DNA of 49,338 bases. Source: an uncultured Rhodospirillaceae bacterium (GTDB lineage: Bacteria; Pseudomonadota; Alphaproteobacteria; Rhodospirillales; Magnetospirillaceae). Positions 18,353 to 27,613 of this stretch are shown in pieces. The stretch is taken from assembly GCA_937887565.1 (NCBI GenBank), contig CALABS010000009.1, forward strand, positions 1 to 49,338. Reading direction: 5' to 3'. The position numbers and the translations under genes are program-made. Position 1 is the first letter of the stretch, and each line of letters begins with the position of its first letter. Under the pieces are notes generated by a model that saw only the letters and a list, made by a program, of their open reading frames with translations, was not told the DNA's origin and searched no databases.

Positions 18353-19063
18353 CTAGTACAGCCGCATCAGGCCGATGAGCTTGCCCTGCACCTTGACCCG
18401 GTCGGGCGGGAAGATGCGGGTCTCGTATTTCTTGTTGGCGGGCTCCAGGGCGATGGAGGCGCCCTTGCGGCGCAGCCGCTTCAACGTGACCTCCTGGTCG
18501 TCCACCAGGGCCACCACGATGGTCCCCGCCTCGGCGGTGTCGCAGCGGCGGATCAGGACGGTGTCGCCGTCGAGGATGCCGGCCTCCTCCATGGAATCGC
18601 CCTCGACGGTGAGCGCGTAGTGCTCGCCGGCGCCCAAGAGGGCCATGGGCACCTCGACGGTGGAGGTGTGGTCGCGCAGCGCCTCGATGGGCGTGCCGGC
18701 GGCGATCTTGCCGTAAAGGGGCAGGCTGACCGCGTCGGCGCCGGCGGCCACGGGGGCGGCGCCGGACAGGGCGTTCTGGGCGAAGTTGCCCTTGATGACC
18801 GTCGGCGAGAACCGCGACGAGGACGGCGGCAGCGGCTGGTCGGCCACGTTCTCCGGCAGCTTGATGACCTCCAGCGCCCGGGCACGGTGGGCCAGGCGGC
18901 GGATGAAACCGCGCTCTTCGAGCCCGGTGATCAGGCGGTGGATGCCGGACTTGGACTTGAGGTCCAGGGCATCCTTCATCTCGTCGAAGCTCGGCGAGAT
19001 GCCGGTGGCACGCAGGCGCTCGTCGATGAACATCAGCAGTTCGTACTGCTTGCGGGTCAGCAT
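18353..19063 (-). CDS. lexA: LexA repressor
   Basis: A 236-residue SOS repressor. The N-terminal winged-helix DNA-binding domain (about residues 1-65) is followed by a linker and the S24 self-cleavage domain. The scissile Ala122-Gly123 bond sits in GKIAAGTPIEA, catalytic Ser157 in EGDSMEEAGILDGD and Lys195 in EVTLKRL. During DNA damage, RecA filaments would trigger autocleavage and derepression. The gene has its own SOS box 59 bp upstream of the start, so it is autoregulated and partly uncoupled from the trp-moa genes ahead of it. The trpGDC-moaC-moeA-lexA order is common in alphaproteobacteria. Confidence 0.97.
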   Translation of the reverse strand: MLTRKQYELLMFIDERLRATGISPSFDEMKDALDLKSKSGIHRLITGLEERGFIRRLAHRARALEVIKLPENVADQPLPPSSSRFSPTVIKGNFAQNALSGAAPVAAGADAVSLPLYGKIAAGTPIEALRDHTSTVEVPMALLGAGEHYALTVEGDSMEEAGILDGDTVLIRRCDTAEAGTIVVALVDDQEVTLKRLRRKGASIALEPANKKYETRIFPPDRVKVQGKLIGLMRLY

Positions 19064-19097
19064 GATCCGATCCTCCCCCAGCCGGCCGGCGCCGTTG

Positions 19098-19112
19098 GAA
19101 CAAAGCCTAAAC
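19098..19112 (-). promoter_or_regulatory. Possible second, degenerate SOS box
   Basis: GAAC at 19098-19101, seven bases, then AAAC at 19109-19112. This matches GAAC-N7-GAAC (the other-strand reading of the SOS box) except for one base. It lies between the perfect box and the lexA start, 9 bp from the former. Confidence 0.4.
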
Positions 19113-19121
19113 TCAAGAAAC

Positions 19122-19136
19122 GTTCTATGCCCGTTC
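19122..19136 (-). promoter_or_regulatory. SOS (LexA) box upstream of lexA
   Basis: A perfect alphaproteobacterial SOS box of the form GTTC-N7-GTTC (GTTC at 19122-19125 and 19133-19136), in the 105-bp gap between moeA and lexA. It explains autoregulation of lexA. Confidence 0.85.
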
Positions 19137-19168
19137 CTTGCGGCACGTCAAGGGAAAAATAAGAACAA

Positions 19169-20368
19169 TCAGGGCCCGTCGGGAAACGGGAGCACGTCGA
19201 TCCGGTCGCCCGCCATGGCGGCGGGGGCGTGCGGCGGCCGGATGGCCAGGCAGTCTGCCGCCGCCATGCCCGACAGCACGGCGGAATCCTGCTTGCGGAA
19301 CGGGGTGGCGACCAGCGTGCCGTCGGGACGGCGTTCGAGGCTGGCGCGCATGTAGTCCTGGCGGTCGCCGTTGGGCTTGAGGTCGCGGCCCAGCACGGCC
19401 GGCAGCGGCGGCAGAACCGGCGCCAGGCCCTGCATGGCCCGCAGCATGGGCAGCAGGAACACATAGGCGGTGACCAGGGCCGAGACCGGGTTGCCGGGCA
19501 GGCCGAGGACGGGAACCGCGCCCAGCATGCCGAACATCAGCGGCTTGCCGGGGCGGATGGCGATCTTCCAGAAATCCAGCGCCAGGCCGCGTTCCGCCAT
19601 CACGTCATGGACGATGTCGTAGTCGCCCACCGACACGCCCCCCGAGGTCACCAGCAGGTCGGCGCCTTGCGCGGCCTGCAGCATGGCCTCGAGCGATTCC
19701 CGGCTGTCGCGGGCGATGCCCAACTGGATGACCTCGCAGCCCTGGGCCTGGATCAACGCCGCCAGGGCCGGGCCGTTGGAGGAGACGATCTGGCCGGGGC
19801 CGAGCGGATCGCCAGGCATGGCGATCTCGTCGCCGGTGGACAGGACCGCGACGCGGGGGCGGCGGCGGACCGTCACCCAGGGGATGTTCATGGCCGCCGC
19901 CAGCCCGATCTGGCGCGGGCCCATCACGGTGCCGGCCGCCAACAGGACGTCGCCCACCGAGAAGTCGTTGCCGGCCGGTCGGATATGGCCGCCGCGATCG
20001 GTGTTAACGGTGAGCGAGTCGCCGTCGCGGTCGGTATCCTCCTGCATCACCACCGCGTCGGCGCCATGGGGAACGGCGGCGCCGGTGAAGATGCGAACCG
20101 CTCCGCCGGCTCCCACCGAGCCGTCCCAGGGGTGCCCGGCGGCGGACTCGCCGATGACCGCGAGGGTGGCGGGCGGGGTGGCGATGTCCTCGGCGCGGCA
20201 GGCATAGCCGTCCATGGCCGACACCGCCACCGGCGGATGCGCGACGCGGGCCGCCAGATCCTCGGCCAGGATTCGTCCCAGCGCCTGCGGCAAGGCCACG
20301 GATTCGGGGCCGAGCGGCATGGCGGCTGCCAGGACCCGCTCCAGGGCATTCTCTACCGAGATCATCAT
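19169..20368 (-). CDS. moeA: Molybdopterin molybdotransferase MoeA
   Basis: A 399-residue enzyme, normal length for the family, that inserts molybdate into adenylylated molybdopterin to make Mo-cofactor. The N-terminal part (MISVENALERVLAAA, RVAHPPVAVSAMDGYA) contains the SAMDGYA signature. The central MogA-like fold has TGDEI, VTSGGVSVGDYD and GKPLMFG, followed by GLPGNPVSALV and a C-terminal beta domain. The ATG at 20366-20368 overlaps the moaC stop, and no good start exists upstream in frame. It shares an operon with moaC and the trp genes. Mo-cofactor enzymes such as nitrate reductase would use the product; nitrogenase does not use it. Confidence 0.95.
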   Translation of the reverse strand: MMISVENALERVLAAAMPLGPESVALPQALGRILAEDLAARVAHPPVAVSAMDGYACRAEDIATPPATLAVIGESAAGHPWDGSVGAGGAVRIFTGAAVPHGADAVVMQEDTDRDGDSLTVNTDRGGHIRPAGNDFSVGDVLLAAGTVMGPRQIGLAAAMNIPWVTVRRRPRVAVLSTGDEIAMPGDPLGPGQIVSSNGPALAALIQAQGCEVIQLGIARDSRESLEAMLQAAQGADLLVTSGGVSVGDYDIVHDVMAERGLALDFWKIAIRPGKPLMFGMLGAVPVLGLPGNPVSALVTAYVFLLPMLRAMQGLAPVLPPLPAVLGRDLKPNGDRQDYMRASLERRPDGTLVATPFRKQDSAVLSGMAAADCLAIRPPHAPAAMAGDRIDVLPFPDGP

Positions 20369-20844
20369 GTCGCCTCGTAAGTTCCGGATTTTCCACCAGA
20401 CTTGTGGGACAACCTGATGTCGGTGATCCGCATCGACTTGTCCACCGCCTTCACCATATCGTAGATGGTGAGGGCGGCGACCGTGACGGCGGTCAAGGCC
20501 TCCATCTCGACGCCGGTGCGGCCCTTGAGCTTGCAGGTGGCCTCGATGTCGACGGCGTTGCGGTCGGGATCCAGCGACAGCTCGACGGTCACCTTGGTCA
20601 AGGCCAGGGGATGGCACAGCGGAATCAGGTCGGGAGTACGCTTGGCGCCCATGATCCCGGCCAGTTGCGCCACCATCAGCACGTCGCCCTTCTTGATGCC
20701 GCGCGACTGGATCAGCGCCATGGTCGCGGCGGCCATCAGCACGCTTCCCCTCGCCACCGCCACCCGCTCGGTCTCGGCCTTTTCCGACACGTCCACCATG
20801 TGGGCGTTGCCGGCGGCGTCGAAATGGGTGAGGTCGTCGCTCAT
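20365..20844 (-). CDS. moaC: Cyclic pyranopterin monophosphate synthase MoaC
   Basis: A 159-residue enzyme of the second half-reaction of the first step of Mo-cofactor synthesis, converting the MoaA product to cyclic pyranopterin monophosphate. Family motifs are clear: MVDVSEKAETERVAVARG, LIPLCHPLALTKV, GRTGVEMEALTAV, DMVKAVDKSM and HKSGGKSG near the C-terminus. It is cytoplasmic and hexameric in studied homologues. Its stop is directly followed by the trpC-side genes upstream (trpC stop at 20845) and its end overlaps moeA, so the unit is tightly packed. Confidence 0.97.
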   Translation of the reverse strand: MSDDLTHFDAAGNAHMVDVSEKAETERVAVARGSVLMAAATMALIQSRGIKKGDVLMVAQLAGIMGAKRTPDLIPLCHPLALTKVTVELSLDPDRNAVDIEATCKLKGRTGVEMEALTAVTVAALTIYDMVKAVDKSMRITDIRLSHKSGGKSGTYEAT

Positions 20845-21672
20845 CTAATGGGACTTGCCGGCGGCGGCGAAGCCGGTCAGCAGCACGCGGGTGGCGACCT
20901 CGACATCCTGGCGGCGCATCAGCGACTCGCCGACCAGGAAGCCCTTGGCGCCGGCCTCGGCCAGCCGCTTGACGTCGACCGGGCTGCCGATGCCGCTCTC
21001 GGCCACCAGGATGCGGTCGGCGGGCACCATGGGCGCCAGCCGCTCGGTGGTGGCGATGTCGGTCTTCATGACCCTGAGGTCGCGGTTGTTGACGCCGATC
21101 AGCTTCGACTTGAGCTTCAGCGCCCGCTCCATCTCGGCCTCGTCGTGGGTCTCGACCAGGACGTCCATCCCGTAGCCCAACGCGATGTCCTCCATGTTGC
21201 GCATCTCGTCGTCGGTCAGCGCGGCGACGATCAGCAAGATGCAGTCGGCGCCGAGCGCGCGCGCTTCCACCACCTGATAGGGATCGACCATGAAGTCCTT
21301 GCGGATCACCGGCAGGTCGCAGGCCGAGCGCGCGGCGCCCAGGTCGGCATCCGAGCCCTGAAAGAATTTCTGGTCGGTCAGCACCGACAGGCAGGCGGCG
21401 CCGCCGCGCTGATAGGCGCGGGCCAGGAAGGCGGGATTGAAGTCCGAGCGGATGACCCCGGCCGAGGGTGACGCTTTCTTGATCTCGGCGATCAGGGCGA
21501 TGCCGGTGTCGGCGATCTTGGCCTCCATCGCCGCCGCGAAGCCGCGGGGCGGCGCCTGGTCCTGGGCCCGCCTGAGCAGTTCCTGGATCGGGCGGCGGCC
21601 CTTGGTCTCGGCGACCTGCTTGCGCTTTTCGGCGCAGATGCGGTCGAGGATGGTGGGCTGTGTCGCGGTCAT
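20845..21672 (-). CDS. trpC: Indole-3-glycerol phosphate synthase TrpC
   Basis: A 275-residue TIM-barrel enzyme that closes the indole ring in tryptophan synthesis. Motifs seen: ILDRICAEKRKQVAE, LIAEIKKASPSAGVI with the catalytic Lys, VLTDQKFFQGS, IRKDFMVDPYQ, IGVNNRDLRVMKTD and VAESGIGSPVDVKRL. The start MTATQPTILDR at 21672 was chosen because it begins the family-length protein and lies 7 bp after the trpD stop; longer in-frame N-terminal reading gives low-complexity Pro/Arg sequence. It is in operon with trpG and trpD. Confidence 0.97.
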   Translation of the reverse strand: MTATQPTILDRICAEKRKQVAETKGRRPIQELLRRAQDQAPPRGFAAAMEAKIADTGIALIAEIKKASPSAGVIRSDFNPAFLARAYQRGGAACLSVLTDQKFFQGSDADLGAARSACDLPVIRKDFMVDPYQVVEARALGADCILLIVAALTDDEMRNMEDIALGYGMDVLVETHDEAEMERALKLKSKLIGVNNRDLRVMKTDIATTERLAPMVPADRILVAESGIGSPVDVKRLAEAGAKGFLVGESLMRRQDVEVATRVLLTGFAAAGKSH

Positions 21673-21679
21673 GGCGGGT

Positions 21680-22734
<1,055 letters not shown>

Positions 22735-22735
<1 letters not shown>

Positions 22736-23325
22736 CAGGCGGCGTGTCCCTTGGTGCGGCGGCACAGGTCGAGGAAATTCCTCAGCATGGCGTGCCCGTG
22801 CTGGGTCTCGATGCTTTCGGGGTGGAACTGCACGCCCCACACCGGCAGGTCCTTGTGGGCCAGGCCCATGATCAACCCGTCCCTGCTCCATGCCGACACA
22901 TGCAGGCAGTCGGGCAGGGTCTCGCGCTCGACCACCAGCGAATGGTAGCGGGTGGCGAGGAAGGGCGAGGGCAGGCCGGCGAAGCAGCCGGTGCCGTCGT
23001 GGTGGATCTCGTCGATCTTGCCGTGCATGGGATGCGGCGCCCGCACCACCCGGCCGCCGAAGGCCTGACCGATGGACTGCTCGCCCAGGCAGACGCCGAA
23101 CAGCGGCACCTTGCCCGCCGCCTTGCGGATGAGGTCGAGGCAGATGCCGGCCTTGTCGGGGTCGCACGGTCCCGGCGAGATGACGATGCCTTCCGGTTCC
23201 ATGGCCAGCGCCTGATCGGTGGTCAGGGCGTCGTTGCGCCGCACCTCCACCGTGGCCCCCAGCTCGCCCAGGTAATGCCAAAGGTTGTAGGTGAAGCTGT
23301 CGTAGTTGTCGATCAGCAGGAACAT
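22735..23325 (-). CDS. trpG: Anthranilate/aminodeoxychorismate synthase glutaminase subunit TrpG/PabA
   Basis: A 196-residue class I glutamine amidotransferase supplying ammonia to TrpE (and often PabB). It shows FLLIDNYDSFTYNL at the start, the catalytic Cys79 in GVCLGEQSIGQ, and the His-Glu pair in VQFHPESIET. The residue after CLG is Glu rather than the common His. It is the first gene of the trpG-trpD-trpC-moaC-moeA run; trpE is not directly upstream, where the opposite strand carries a membrane protein gene. The operon promoter must lie in 23326-23489; I did not see a clear one or an attenuator. Confidence 0.95.
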
Positions 23326-23489
23326 GGCCGGCTGTGCCCTTCGTTATCCGAGGCCGAAGAATGCAGGGGCGGGCCGGGCGGGTCAAGATTCCTGCGCTTC
23401 CCTGATGTTGGAGAGAAAGTACCATCCGTGGACTACCCAAAATGGATGCGCACCGCTATCATCCGATTGAATGGCCATGGGGGAATGGA

Positions 23490-24692
23490 ATGCACAAGGA
23501 ATGGTGGGGGGTACTGGTCGCCAAGCTGGCCTGGTTGGGCATGCTCTATGTGTGCGTGACCTATGTGGCGCTGGTGCTCCTGGGGCTGGCGCAGATCCAC
23601 GTGGAGCAGGGGTCGAAGGCCGGCCAGATCTTCCAGGAGGTCGCCGCCTTCGACCGCGCCGTGGCCGACAAGCGGGCCAAGCTGTCGGAATTGACCTCGC
23701 GCCAGGGCGAACTGTCGACCTTGATCGCGTCGGGGCGGGCGCAGCTTTATGAGGTGGCGGTGGCGGCCGGCGTTCCCCAGGACAAGATGGCGACGATCCT
23801 GGACGGAAACGCCATCGCCGGTGTCGACCCGGCCAAGGTCGACGTGACCAAGTGGGCGGCGGTGGCGGCGCCCATGCGGGGCTGGGTCGACGAGCGTGCC
23901 AACAACGCGGCGGCCATCACCGCCTTGGAAGGCCAGTTGTCGGGCGTGAACGATCCCCTCGACCACATGAAGGGCGTGGTGACGGGCGATGGTGAGGACG
24001 ACCCCCTCGACCGGGTCCGCTATACGGTGCAGACGCTGCAGGACATGATCCCGCTGTTCCCGTCGGCCATCTTCCTGCCGGCCGAGGTGCTGACCTTGCT
24101 GCTGACGCTGGCCATGGGCGCGCTCGGCAGCACGCTCCAGGCCACCCGCCTGCTGGTCGAGGACGTCCGCAGCGGCAAGGAGGGCGACTGCGGGCTGGGC
24201 TGCTTCCTGTTCCGCCCATTCCAGGGGATGGTGACCGCCTGCGTGGTCTACATCGTGTTCAAGGCCGGGCAGGTGACGATCTCGACCGGCGACACCGAGT
24301 CGCTCAATCCCTTCTTCGTGTCCTTCGTCGGCATCATCTCGGGGATGTATACCAACGAGGCCTATCAGATGATTGGCCGCGCCGCCCGCAGCGTGCTGCC
24401 GACCGCCGACACCGGCGAGGGCGCGCGCTGGGGGTTCGGGCTGAAGGCGGCCATGACGGCGCAGGACATCACGGTCGAGAAGATGGCCGCCGACCTGGGC
24501 CGCTCCGAGGCCGAGGTCCGCGATTGGGTCGAGGAGAAGGTTCCGCTGTCCGAGACCGACCAGACGGTGGTCGCCGCCTATCTGCGCCTGCGGCCCCGGA
24601 TGCTGTTCACCTCGGAAGCGCCGCCGGTCGGTCCCGCCACGCGCGGGGGGGCCGCGGAGGCGGCGGCGGAACCGGCCCCGGCGCCCGCCTGA
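23490..24692 (+). CDS. Unrecognised membrane protein with coiled-coil periplasmic region and possible cytoplasmic HTH
   Basis: A 400-residue protein I do not recognise. A hydrophobic helix at about residues 8-33 is followed by a long soluble segment with coiled-coil character (IFQEVAAFDRAVADKRAKLSE and on). Three more hydrophobic helices follow at about 190-212, 243-262 and 270-290. The C-terminal cytoplasmic part contains ITVEKMAADLGRSEAEVRDW, which looks like a helix-turn-helix, and ends in an Ala/Pro-rich tail. ATG 23490 is preferred because GGGGGAATGGA precedes it; an in-frame ATG at 23442 is possible. It is divergent from trpG and upstream of the copA promoter, with no evident functional link to either. 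Confidence 0.75.
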   Translation: MHKEWWGVLVAKLAWLGMLYVCVTYVALVLLGLAQIHVEQGSKAGQIFQEVAAFDRAVADKRAKLSELTSRQGELSTLIASGRAQLYEVAVAAGVPQDKMATILDGNAIAGVDPAKVDVTKWAAVAAPMRGWVDERANNAAAITALEGQLSGVNDPLDHMKGVVTGDGEDDPLDRVRYTVQTLQDMIPLFPSAIFLPAEVLTLLLTLAMGALGSTLQATRLLVEDVRSGKEGDCGLGCFLFRPFQGMVTACVVYIVFKAGQVTISTGDTESLNPFFVSFVGIISGMYTNEAYQMIGRAARSVLPTADTGEGARWGFGLKAAMTAQDITVEKMAADLGRSEAEVRDWVEEKVPLSETDQTVVAAYLRLRPRMLFTSEAPPVGPATRGGAAEAAAEPAPAPA

Positions 24693-24705
24693 CGCCGATT
24701 TCCCC

Positions 24706-24736
24706 TTGACCTTCCAGTGACTGGAAGCCCAATTGT
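24706..24736 (+). promoter_or_regulatory. CueR-type copper-responsive promoter of copA
   Basis: TTGACC (-35, 24706-24711) and AATTGT (-10, 24731-24736) are separated by 19 bp, the over-long spacer typical of MerR-family promoters. The spacer carries the inverted repeat CTTCCAGTGACTGGAAG, matching known CueR operators. cueR itself is the gene after copA, so the operon is probably autoregulated. Confidence 0.85.
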
Positions 24737-24766
24737 CGTCAGGGTCCGGTGAAAGGAGACCCGACG

Positions 24767-27148
24767 ATGACCCACGATTCCGCCGTCGCCACCGTCAGCC
24801 TTCCCGTCAGGGGCATGACCTGCGCCGCCTGCTCGACGCGGCTGGAGAAGGTGCTGGGCAAGGTGGAGGGCGTCTCGGCGGCCTCGGTGTCGCTGGCCGC
24901 CGAACGAGCCGACATCCGGTTCGACCCCGGCGTCACCGGTCCCGCCCCGCTGGCCGAGGCGATTGGCCGGGCGGGCTTCTCGGTGCCCGACGACGAAATG
25001 GAACTGTCCATTTCCGGCATGACCTGCGCCGCCTGCTCGACGCGGCTGGAAAAGGTGCTGGCCCGCCTGCCGGGGGTGGCCTCGGCGCAGGTCAATCTCG
25101 CCACCGAGCGGGCGCGCCTGTCCTTCCTGCCGGGGACCGTGGCCGCCGCCGACGCGGTGGCCGCCGTCGAGAAGGCGGGGTTCGGAGCCCGTCTGGTCAC
25201 CGGGACGGACGAACAATGGGTCCGCGAGGAGGCCGAACACCGCCGCGCCCTGCGCCGTCAGGTGCTGATGTTCTCCGTTTCCGCGCTTTTGACCCTGCCG
25301 CTGGTGGCGATGATGGCGGGCGAATTGTTGGGCATCCACGAGCTGATGCTGGCGCCTTGGGTCCAATTGCTCCTGGCGACGCCGGTGCAGTTCTGGATCG
25401 GCTGGCGCTTCTACGTGGGTGCCTACAAGTCCCTGCGCGGCGGTGCCGGCAACATGGACGTGCTGGTCGCCCTGGGCACCTCGGCGGCCTATTTCCTGTC
25501 GGCCTGGAACGTGGCGCGGGGCCACGGGCACCTGTATTTCGAGGGGGCCGCCGTGGTCATCACCCTTGTCCTGCTGGGCAAGATGATGGAGCACCGCGCC
25601 AAGCGCTCGGCGGCCGGCGCCATCCGGGCGCTGATGAAGCTGCGCCCCGACACCGCGCGGGTGGAGCGCGACGGGCGCCTGGTGGAGGTGCCGGCCGGGG
25701 CGGTGGCGGTCGGCGACGTGGTGGTGGTCCGCCCCGGCGAGCGGCTGCCGGTGGACGGCACCGTCGTCGAGGGCGAGAGCCAGGCCGACGAATCCCTGAT
25801 CACCGGCGAGAGCTTGCCGCTCGCCAAGGCCCTGGGCGACGCCGTCGTCGCCGGCTCGGTCAATGGCGACGGCCTGCTGCGGGTGCGGGCCGACCGCGTC
25901 GGCGCCGAGAGCACCATCAGCCGGATCATCGGCATGGTCCAGGGCGCCCAGGCGTCCAAGGCGCCGGTGCAGAAGCTGGTCGACCGCATCTCGGCGGTGT
26001 TCGTGCCGGCCGTGGTCTCCGTCGCCGCCCTGGCCTTCCTGGGCTGGTGGCTGGTGGGCGGCGACGCCGAGGCCGCCTTCGTCGCCGCCGTCTCGGTGCT
26101 GGTCATCGCCTGTCCTTGCGCTTTGGGGTTGGCGACGCCCACCGGGATCATGGTCGGCACCGGCGTCGCCGCCCGCCATGGCATCCTGATCAAGGACGCC
26201 GTCGCCTTGGAGCGCGCCCATCACGCCAACGTGGTGGTGTTCGACAAGACCGGCACCCTGACCGAGGGCCATCCGGCGGTGGTGGCGGTGGACGGGGAGG
26301 CCGACCTGCTGCTGCTGGCGGCCTCGGCCCAGCAGGGCAGCGAGCACCCGCTGGGCAAGGCGGTGCTGGCGCGGGCCGTCGGCGAGGGGCTCGGGCTCCA
26401 CCCGGTGTCGGAGTTCCGAAGCCTGACCGGGCGCGGGCTGGTCGCCACGGTGGACGGGCGGGCGCTGGCGATCGGCTCGCCGCGGCTGATGGCCGAGCGG
26501 GAGGTGGAGATGGCGCCATTCGCGGAGGCGGCCGAAGCCGAGGAGGCCAAGGGCCGCACGGTGATGTGGGTCGCTGAGGGCGACCGGGCGCTCGGTTTCA
26601 TCGCCGTGGCCGACCCGGTGAAGCCCTCGGCCATCGAGGCGGTGGCCCGGCTGCGGGCCATGGGAGTCGAGACGGTGATGCTGACCGGCGACAACCGCCG
26701 CGCCGCCGAGGCGGTGGCCGGGGTGGTGGGGATCGACCGGGTGGTGGCCGAGGTGCTGCCCGAGGACAAGGCCGCCGAGGTGGCGCGGCTGAAGGGCGAG
26801 GGGCGGGTGGTCGCCATGGTCGGCGACGGCGTCAACGACGCCCCGGCGCTGGCCGCCGCCGATATCGGCGTCGCCATGGGTACCGGCACCGACGTGGCCA
26901 TGCAGGCGGCCGGGATCACCCTGGTCAAGGGCGATCCGGCGCTGCTGCCGCCGGCGCTGTCGGTGTCGCGCGCAACCTACGCCAAGATCCGGCAGAACCT
27001 GTTTTGGGCCTTCTTCTACAATCTGGTGGCGCTGCCGGCCGCCGCGCTGGGCTTCCTGACCCCGGTGGTGGCGGGGGCGGCCATGGCGTTCTCGAGCGTG
27101 TCGGTGGTGACGAATTCGCTGCTGCTGCGGCGGTGGAGGGCGGGATGA
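24767..27148 (+). CDS. copA: Copper-exporting P1B-type ATPase CopA
   Basis: A 793-residue inner-membrane pump expected to export Cu(I) to the periplasm. Two N-terminal heavy-metal-associated domains each carry GMTCAACSTRLEKVL. Membrane helices follow. The intramembrane metal site is CPC at Cys449-Pro-Cys451 (VIACPCALGLATPTG). The phosphorylated Asp493 is in DKTGTLTEG, with TGES in the actuator, HPLGKAV (the HP motif) in the N-domain and GDGVNDAPALAAADIG at the hinge. Later helices include the YN and MxxSS signatures (FYNLVALP, AMAFSSVSVVTNSL) typical of Cu(I) pumps. ATG 24767 follows AAAGGAG. The stop overlaps the cueR start (ATGA). Confidence 0.97.
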   Translation: MTHDSAVATVSLPVRGMTCAACSTRLEKVLGKVEGVSAASVSLAAERADIRFDPGVTGPAPLAEAIGRAGFSVPDDEMELSISGMTCAACSTRLEKVLARLPGVASAQVNLATERARLSFLPGTVAAADAVAAVEKAGFGARLVTGTDEQWVREEAEHRRALRRQVLMFSVSALLTLPLVAMMAGELLGIHELMLAPWVQLLLATPVQFWIGWRFYVGAYKSLRGGAGNMDVLVALGTSAAYFLSAWNVARGHGHLYFEGAAVVITLVLLGKMMEHRAKRSAAGAIRALMKLRPDTARVERDGRLVEVPAGAVAVGDVVVVRPGERLPVDGTVVEGESQADESLITGESLPLAKALGDAVVAGSVNGDGLLRVRADRVGAESTISRIIGMVQGAQASKAPVQKLVDRISAVFVPAVVSVAALAFLGWWLVGGDAEAAFVAAVSVLVIACPCALGLATPTGIMVGTGVAARHGILIKDAVALERAHHANVVVFDKTGTLTEGHPAVVAVDGEADLLLLAASAQQGSEHPLGKAVLARAVGEGLGLHPVSEFRSLTGRGLVATVDGRALAIGSPRLMAEREVEMAPFAEAAEAEEAKGRTVMWVAEGDRALGFIAVADPVKPSAIEAVARLRAMGVETVMLTGDNRRAAEAVAGVVGIDRVVAEVLPEDKAAEVARLKGEGRVVAMVGDGVNDAPALAAADIGVAMGTGTDVAMQAAGITLVKGDPALLPPALSVSRATYAKIRQNLFWAFFYNLVALPAAALGFLTPVVAGAAMAFSSVSVVTNSLLLRRWRAG

Positions 27149-27534
27149 ACATCGGCGAGGCGGCCAGGCGCGCCGGCGTCCCGGCCAAGACCATCCGCTA
27201 TTACGAGGGAATCGGCCTGATCCCGGCCGCCGGCCGCACCGCCTCGGGGTATCGCGACTATTCGGATCGCGACGTCGAGACGCTGCGCTTCGTCCAGCAC
27301 GCCCGCTCGCTGGGGTTCTCGGTCAAGGACGTCGGCGACCTGTTGCAGCTGTGGCACGATCGCGATCGCGCCAGCGGCGACGTCAAGCGCATCGCCGCCG
27401 GCCACGTGGCCGCCGTCGAACGCAAGATCGAGGAACTTCAGGCCATCCGCGCCACCTTGGTATCGCTGATGCACCGCTGTCACGGCGACGACCGCCCCGA
27501 TTGCCCCATCCTCGAGGAACTGGCCAATCCCTAG
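27145..27534 (+). CDS. cueR: Copper-responsive MerR-family regulator CueR
   Basis: A 129-residue MerR-family regulator. The N-terminal winged helix (MNIGEAARRAGVPAKTIRYYE) binds DNA, a long dimerisation helix follows, and the C-terminal metal loop has a Cys-x7-Cys motif (CHGDDRPDC), which is the CueR pattern for Cu(I)/Ag(I). It should distort the 19-bp-spacer promoters of copA and of copZ so that RNA polymerase can start. It is co-transcribed with copA through an ATGA overlap. Confidence in Cu(I) rather than another metal is high because of the targets and the CX7C loop. Confidence 0.95.
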   Translation: MNIGEAARRAGVPAKTIRYYEGIGLIPAAGRTASGYRDYSDRDVETLRFVQHARSLGFSVKDVGDLLQLWHDRDRASGDVKRIAAGHVAAVERKIEELQAIRATLVSLMHRCHGDDRPDCPILEELANP

Positions 27535-27613
27535 ACGGTACGGCCTAAGTCCTAGCCCTGCGAACCGTTCGCGGCTATAACCCGGGTTCGCCATTTCCAT
27601 GTTCGGAGGAACT

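Noticed and set aside
18092..19162. A 356-codon plus-strand frame over lexA
   Set aside because: Antisense to lexA and to its SOS box; composition is that of a shadow frame.
23326..23489. Possible trp leader peptide or attenuator upstream of trpG
   Set aside because: No short frame with tandem Trp codons and no alternative hairpins followed by T could be seen.
27560..27572. Inverted repeat GCGAAC-C-GTTCGC after cueR
   Set aside because: Short, without a T tract, and not in the GTTC-N7-GTTC form, so neither a terminator nor an SOS box can be claimed.
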